Assembly: GCF_949987535.1 (NCBI RefSeq)
Contig: NC_080081.1
Span: forward strand, 67,229,603-67,293,602
Source of the DNA: Balaenoptera acutorostrata
Lineage: Eukaryota > Chordata > Mammalia > Artiodactyla > Balaenopteridae
DNA length: 64,000 bases
Reading direction: 5' to 3'
Shown here: in pieces, positions 60,091 to 64,000 of the stretch
How positions within the stretch are numbered: position 1 is the first letter of the stretch
Layout: every line of letters begins with the position of its first letter
Notes under the pieces: generated by a model
Databases searched by the model: none
The model's input: only the letters and a program-made list of their open reading frames with translations
Told to the model about the DNA's origin: nothing
Made by a program: the position numbers and the translations under genes

Positions 60091-60295
60091 TGTGTGCTAT
60101 CTTTTTCAGGAAGAAAGAAGTTAATAGAGATTATTCCTTTCTAAGACTTTAGGTTTAAGGCTCTTAAGTGCCAGGTGTATCCCTCCCACATACCAAAAAT
60201 AATAATAATAATTTACTTATTCAACAAATATTTTTCAGCATCTTCTAACACTATGCCAAAACTGAAAATGTTGAGTAAAACAGTCTAGCAGGTAA

Positions 60296-60688
60296 AGAAG
60301 ATGTGGTACATATATACAATGGAATATTAGGCAGCCATAAAAAGGAACAATATTGGGTCATCTGTAGAGACATGGATGGACCTAGAGACTGTCATACAGA
60401 GTGAAGTAAGTCAGAAAGAGAAAAACAAATATCGTATATTAATGCACATATGTGGAATCTAGAAAAACGGTACAGATGAACCATTTGCAAGGCAGAAATA
60501 GAGACACAGATGTAGAGAACAAACGTATGGGCACCAAGGGGAGAAAGCGGGTGTGGGGGGGCGGGTGTGGGGTGGTGGTGGTAGGATGAATAGGGAGATT
60601 GGGATTGACATTTATACACTAATATGTATAAAATAGATAACTAATAAGAACCTGCTGTATAAAAAAATTAAATTAAATTAAAAAAAAG
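60296..60688 (+). mobile_element. L1 3' end, short-tailed form
   Basis: ORF2 end ('acaatggaatattaggcagc') and part of the 3' UTR, passing straight from 'aagaacctgctgtat' into an A-rich tail. The last 130 bp or so seen in 56976-57395 are absent. Flanks gtctagcaggtaa (60283-60295) and gtctatcaggtaa (60689-60701) differ at one base. A G-rich stretch lies at 60547-60587. Confidence 0.95.
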
Positions 60689-60701
60689 GTCTATCAGGTA
60701 A

Positions 60702-62104
60702 TATAGATTTATGGCAGAGGTTATAAAGGATGAAGACCTCTGACTCACTCATTATTCAGTCATTGTCTCTTATGTGTTATTGCTACATAATGTGCATACC
60801 TAAGGATAATTTAAAAATCCCTAATCTGTCCAACACACTTATTTAAAAAGTCACAGAAGCTAGCATCTCCACTTAAAACGTCAAAATGTTTGTGGCACGG
60901 ACGATAAACATCACATAGAAATTTTTTTTCCTTAAACAGCTCAGCAGTCGTAAATTGTGCATTTAAGAATTATTAAATCCACAGTGTTACTCAGCCAAAC
61001 AAATATTGACATGATGTATCATCACAATATGCTCTCAATAACAGCTTTTACATTGCTAACAAGTTTTGCCAGAAAATCACGGATTTATGCCAAAAAACTG
61101 GCTCTCAGTGCTTGTCTGCCAACCTTGGCCAGTGTTTTGCATCCAGACAGAATTTCCACAACACCCCCTATATAGCAAAGCAGGTAACAGGGCCATAAAC
61201 CTACTTTTCCAATGTTCACAATTCTCTTTGTAGTTATAAATGTATATATATTTACTAAAAGAGTCTTAACTGTGTAGATTATTGAGTGTTCAATTTTTCA
61301 AAGTGAGATCACAGAAATGGTCAGTAGCAAGCTATGAGGCCCTCCCCAGATGTATCCTTTTCCTTTTTGGAAAATATTGCAATATAATTCTAGCAAAAAT
61401 CATGGCCAACAAGCCACAACACGCGGTGTGGATTTAATAATCCCATTAAAGGTTGACCTAGGAGCCAACCTCATTGTTCTAACTTTGAACACATTAATTT
61501 AAATCTTGGCTCCCAGTAAAGAAATGAACATGGCAGTCTGTGACAAGATTAAGGTTTAAATGAGATAATGTAAATTTCCTAGCTGTGCTCTGCCCATTAA
61601 AAAATGGTTTGAAGTATATCCTTCCATATAGTTACTTCAGTTGGCAGATTTTGCTGGTTTTGAAATGTATAAATTTTTGAGAGCTCAAGAAAAAGGAATT
61701 AATCTTAAACACATTTCATCTCCAGTATTTACCAATATTCATAATACAGTCTGGTGGGAAGAGCAAGTTACTAGGGAACTAATCTTGTAGCTGCATCTGC
61801 AAGATACACAAGGTTAAAAAACATAAATTGTCTGATGGGGCTGATGAACGCGGGGCCATAGTCCCACTCCCACCAAGCCACCCTATGGGGTCACACCAGA
61901 CTCATAATTACCTTTATTTGATTGGTTTTTACTTAATGTCCTACAATCATACCATATTTACACCATTAGTAAGTAATGCCATTCATGATTACACACATAT
62001 TTGGTACTCTGAAATAAGAATTTAAGCCTGACATATTTCTCTTATATTTTTAAATTTATAATTCAATATAGATCTAGTATATTGTGAAAAAGATACTGAA
62101 AAAT
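60702..62104. other. Unassigned stretch, no gene seen
   Basis: Short frames only; no repeat named. Confidence 0.4.
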
Positions 62105-62270
62105 TCTCCCAGTATGATATGGAGAGTTCCAAAGTCAAACAAGGAGTCAAATTTTAAATCTCAACCTCTTTAAGCCTCTTTCTTCTTCAGTAAAATGGGA
62201 ATAATTTGGCATTGTTGTGAAGAATGAGACATGTGAAAGTAAATATCAAAATATTTGATGTTCAATACAT
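62105..62270 (+). mobile_element. MIR SINE fragment
   Basis: 'caacctctttaagcctcttt', 'cttcagtaaaatgggaataa' and 'gttgtgaagaatgagacatg' match the MIR 3' half. Confidence 0.75.
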
Positions 62271-62350
62271 ATTGAAACTGTGTATTCATATTCAATACAT
62301 ATTTGTGCAATACATTTCTTTTAGATGAGTTGCATATGTAAATTATGTGT

Positions 62351-62382
62351 GTGGGTATATATATATATATATATATACCCAC
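62351..62382. repeat. Perfect 32-bp palindrome around (TA)11
   Basis: gtggg, then 11 TA units, then cccac: the GC-rich flanks are exact complements. Confidence 0.95.
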
Positions 62383-62911
62383 TAATTCCATAGGTAAATA
62401 TATAAAATAGATATATGTATACATACATATATATATGATTTACGTATGTAATATGCAGTTTTATAAATAGCCTTGGGAACACTAATATTTGGTCAGTTAA
62501 TTTATAAGTGCTCCATTACAGTACATAAATGCTTTCAAGTTACAAACATTTCTAGGTCTTTGGGTAAAGACATGGTGGGTATTTTTAACGTCTTAATTTG
62601 GGGACCGGGGAGCTTAAATTGGACTGAGTTTTCTTCCCACTGGCTTTTCTTTGAATAACTAATCTTAAGAAATAAAATATCCAAAAAACTATTGGACGTG
62701 GAACACTTTAAAAGGAAGCTTTACTACCGGTGAGTGAGAGAGACTGTTATAGCATCTCTGCACTTAGCTACCGGAGGAACAAGCAGTGGGATGTACACTC
62801 CCAAGATTCTAGAACATATTCTAGTTACTCTGACCCCTTACACTGCATTTCGTTCATCTACGAAGCGAAAAGTTATCATTAATTCTCAAACTGAGTTGCA
62901 AAGCAGAAATC
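62383..62911. other. Unassigned stretch, no gene seen
   Basis: No supported feature. Confidence 0.4.
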
Positions 62912-63055
62912 ATCAGGACTGCTTTTATGAACAGAAATTCTTATACATGACTCCAGATTTAATGAGTAAGAACTTTAGGGGTGGCTTCCAGAAATCTGTA
63001 TTTATAATTTCCGAGGTGATTCTGATAATCACCCCAGGTTTAGGACCCACCAACC
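62912..63055 (+). mobile_element. hAT-type MITE-like remnant (MER5/MER20 group)
   Basis: 'gaaatctgtatttataattt' and 'gaggtgattctgataatcac' match the 3' half of a short hAT-derived repeat. The exact family is uncertain. It overlaps a 161-codon frame (62734-63219) and argues against that frame being a gene. Confidence 0.5.
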
Positions 63056-64000
63056 TAAACACTTACTATAGACACTGTAACTTGAATTTTTTTCCAAATG
63101 GACTGGCATTTGGAAATATATATTCATTTCTAAGACCTATAGCCATTAATCATTTTTGCCCTTTGTTTTATTTTTTGGCTACATTTGTTATATACTGGCT
63201 CAACAGGTGCACTAACTAAACACTAATAATAAGAGTAGACAATATGGTTTATGGTATAAGAAAATGTATTTTCACAAGAGTACCAATAAAGCATTTAAAC
63301 TAAATACAACACTTCAAAACATTCTGCACAAAGAAGTTACAGATCACATTTATTTAATAACAAAATGTCTAGTTCTTTAAGAAAATATTTTTTAAGACCT
63401 TACTGCAATACAATTTTCCAACCAAAGAACAAAAATATTAAACAAATTACGGTAGAAGACATCATAAAACTTATTAATGTAACAAATTAGGCAGAATTTT
63501 GTGCTAGAAACAGAATGGGGGAAATCTAAATAAAACAGAAAATTCAGAAACTGGGTATTCATAAATTTCTGGTTAACTGAGGCTTAATGTTGTTAAAGAC
63601 CAGGAGTCTTTAAGCATCAGACTTTGTTTATAAAAATAAAAAATTCCCCAAACATTAGCAACATACTACCTCAGCACAATTTTTTTTCCGCTTACAATTC
63701 AGAATCCTGCTGTTCGTTTGTCAAATATATGAACAATATCTAGTTACTTCCTTAAACTTAACCAATATTACTTTTCGGATACTGATTCTGTTGCATTATT
63801 TTTTTCCCAATGAACCTAGAGCCTATGCACACTTAGATAAAAATTGGTTTTAGAAATACTTTATTCATGAATAATTCTACACATATTCATTGAAGGCCTA
63901 CATTTCCAGGCCTAGAAAGAGCAAGACAGACACCAGGCCTGCCTCCAGAGCTTACCATCTAGAATACAGCAAGTCAAGCACTGGTTCTCAATCACTACGA
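63056..64000. other. Unassigned; old repeat scraps at the end
   Basis: Near 63860-63970, 'tattcattgaaggcctacat' and 'agagcttaccatctagaata' resemble the old dispersed repeat seen elsewhere. The last bases 'cactggttctcaatca' resemble the end of an hAT repeat running out of the window. Confidence 0.4.

Noticed and set aside
62734..63219. 161-codon plus frame as a gene
   Set aside because: Its middle overlaps an hAT-derived repeat remnant, the composition is AT-driven and no family is recognised. Kept only as an unsupported frame.

Overview
This is nuclear DNA from a placental mammal, most likely a cetacean. I found no functional protein-coding gene, no canonical RNA gene, no CpG-island promoter and no prokaryotic-type system. 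The lineage call is an inference. The young SINEs are tRNA-derived CHR-type elements, with heads like 'ggacttccctggtgg' and tails of 'ccaaaaataaataaat'. The youngest L1 copies have the cetartiodactyl 3' UTR ending in 'tccaataaagatg'. I saw no BovB or Bov-tA (expected in ruminants) and no pig PRE-1. Whether the window is intergenic or lies inside a large intron cannot be told from the sequence.

Layout. 1-1570: 3' part of a young L1. 1734-1955: antisense polyadenylated retrocopy. 3754-5515: old LTR split by a younger LTR, which itself carries two SINEs. 6760-7555: MER1-type hAT element split by an ERV LTR, followed to 9255 by an internally deleted old L1. 11242-12202: an antisense LTR, perfect AT palindromes and a CHR SINE. 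14558-15010: head-to-head SINE pair forming a hairpin. 15140-19995: old L1/HAL1-type DNA interrupted by a second young L1 (about 17098-18650). 22140-23645, 30600-31110, 36000-36250 and 47610-48110: further old L1 remnants. 29063-29749: an unassigned pair of inverted repeats. 40035-44700: long antisense old L1 with a SINE inserted. 50696-51032: MIR-like element whose tail runs into a 26-bp minisatellite. 53690-54156: TCA/CCA-type satellite that gives spurious poly-His and poly-Asp reading frames. 54592-60701: MIRs, a MER5A, an MLT1 LTR split by an L1, a twin-primed L1, a MIR split by a SINE, and another L1.

The window therefore reads as a record of retrotransposition. Six insertions or insertion clusters have target-site duplications that can be read directly: the SINE at 4658, MER1 at 6760, the SINE at 43070, the L1 at 56976, the twin-primed L1 at 57717, and the SINE/L1 pair at 59732 and 60296. 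Their nesting gives relative ages. All L1 ORF2 fragments are broken. The most notable unexplained structures are the inverted-repeat pair, the stop codon shared by the two long young L1 copies, and the minisatellite that appears to have grown from a MIR tail. No previously undescribed functional system could be supported.
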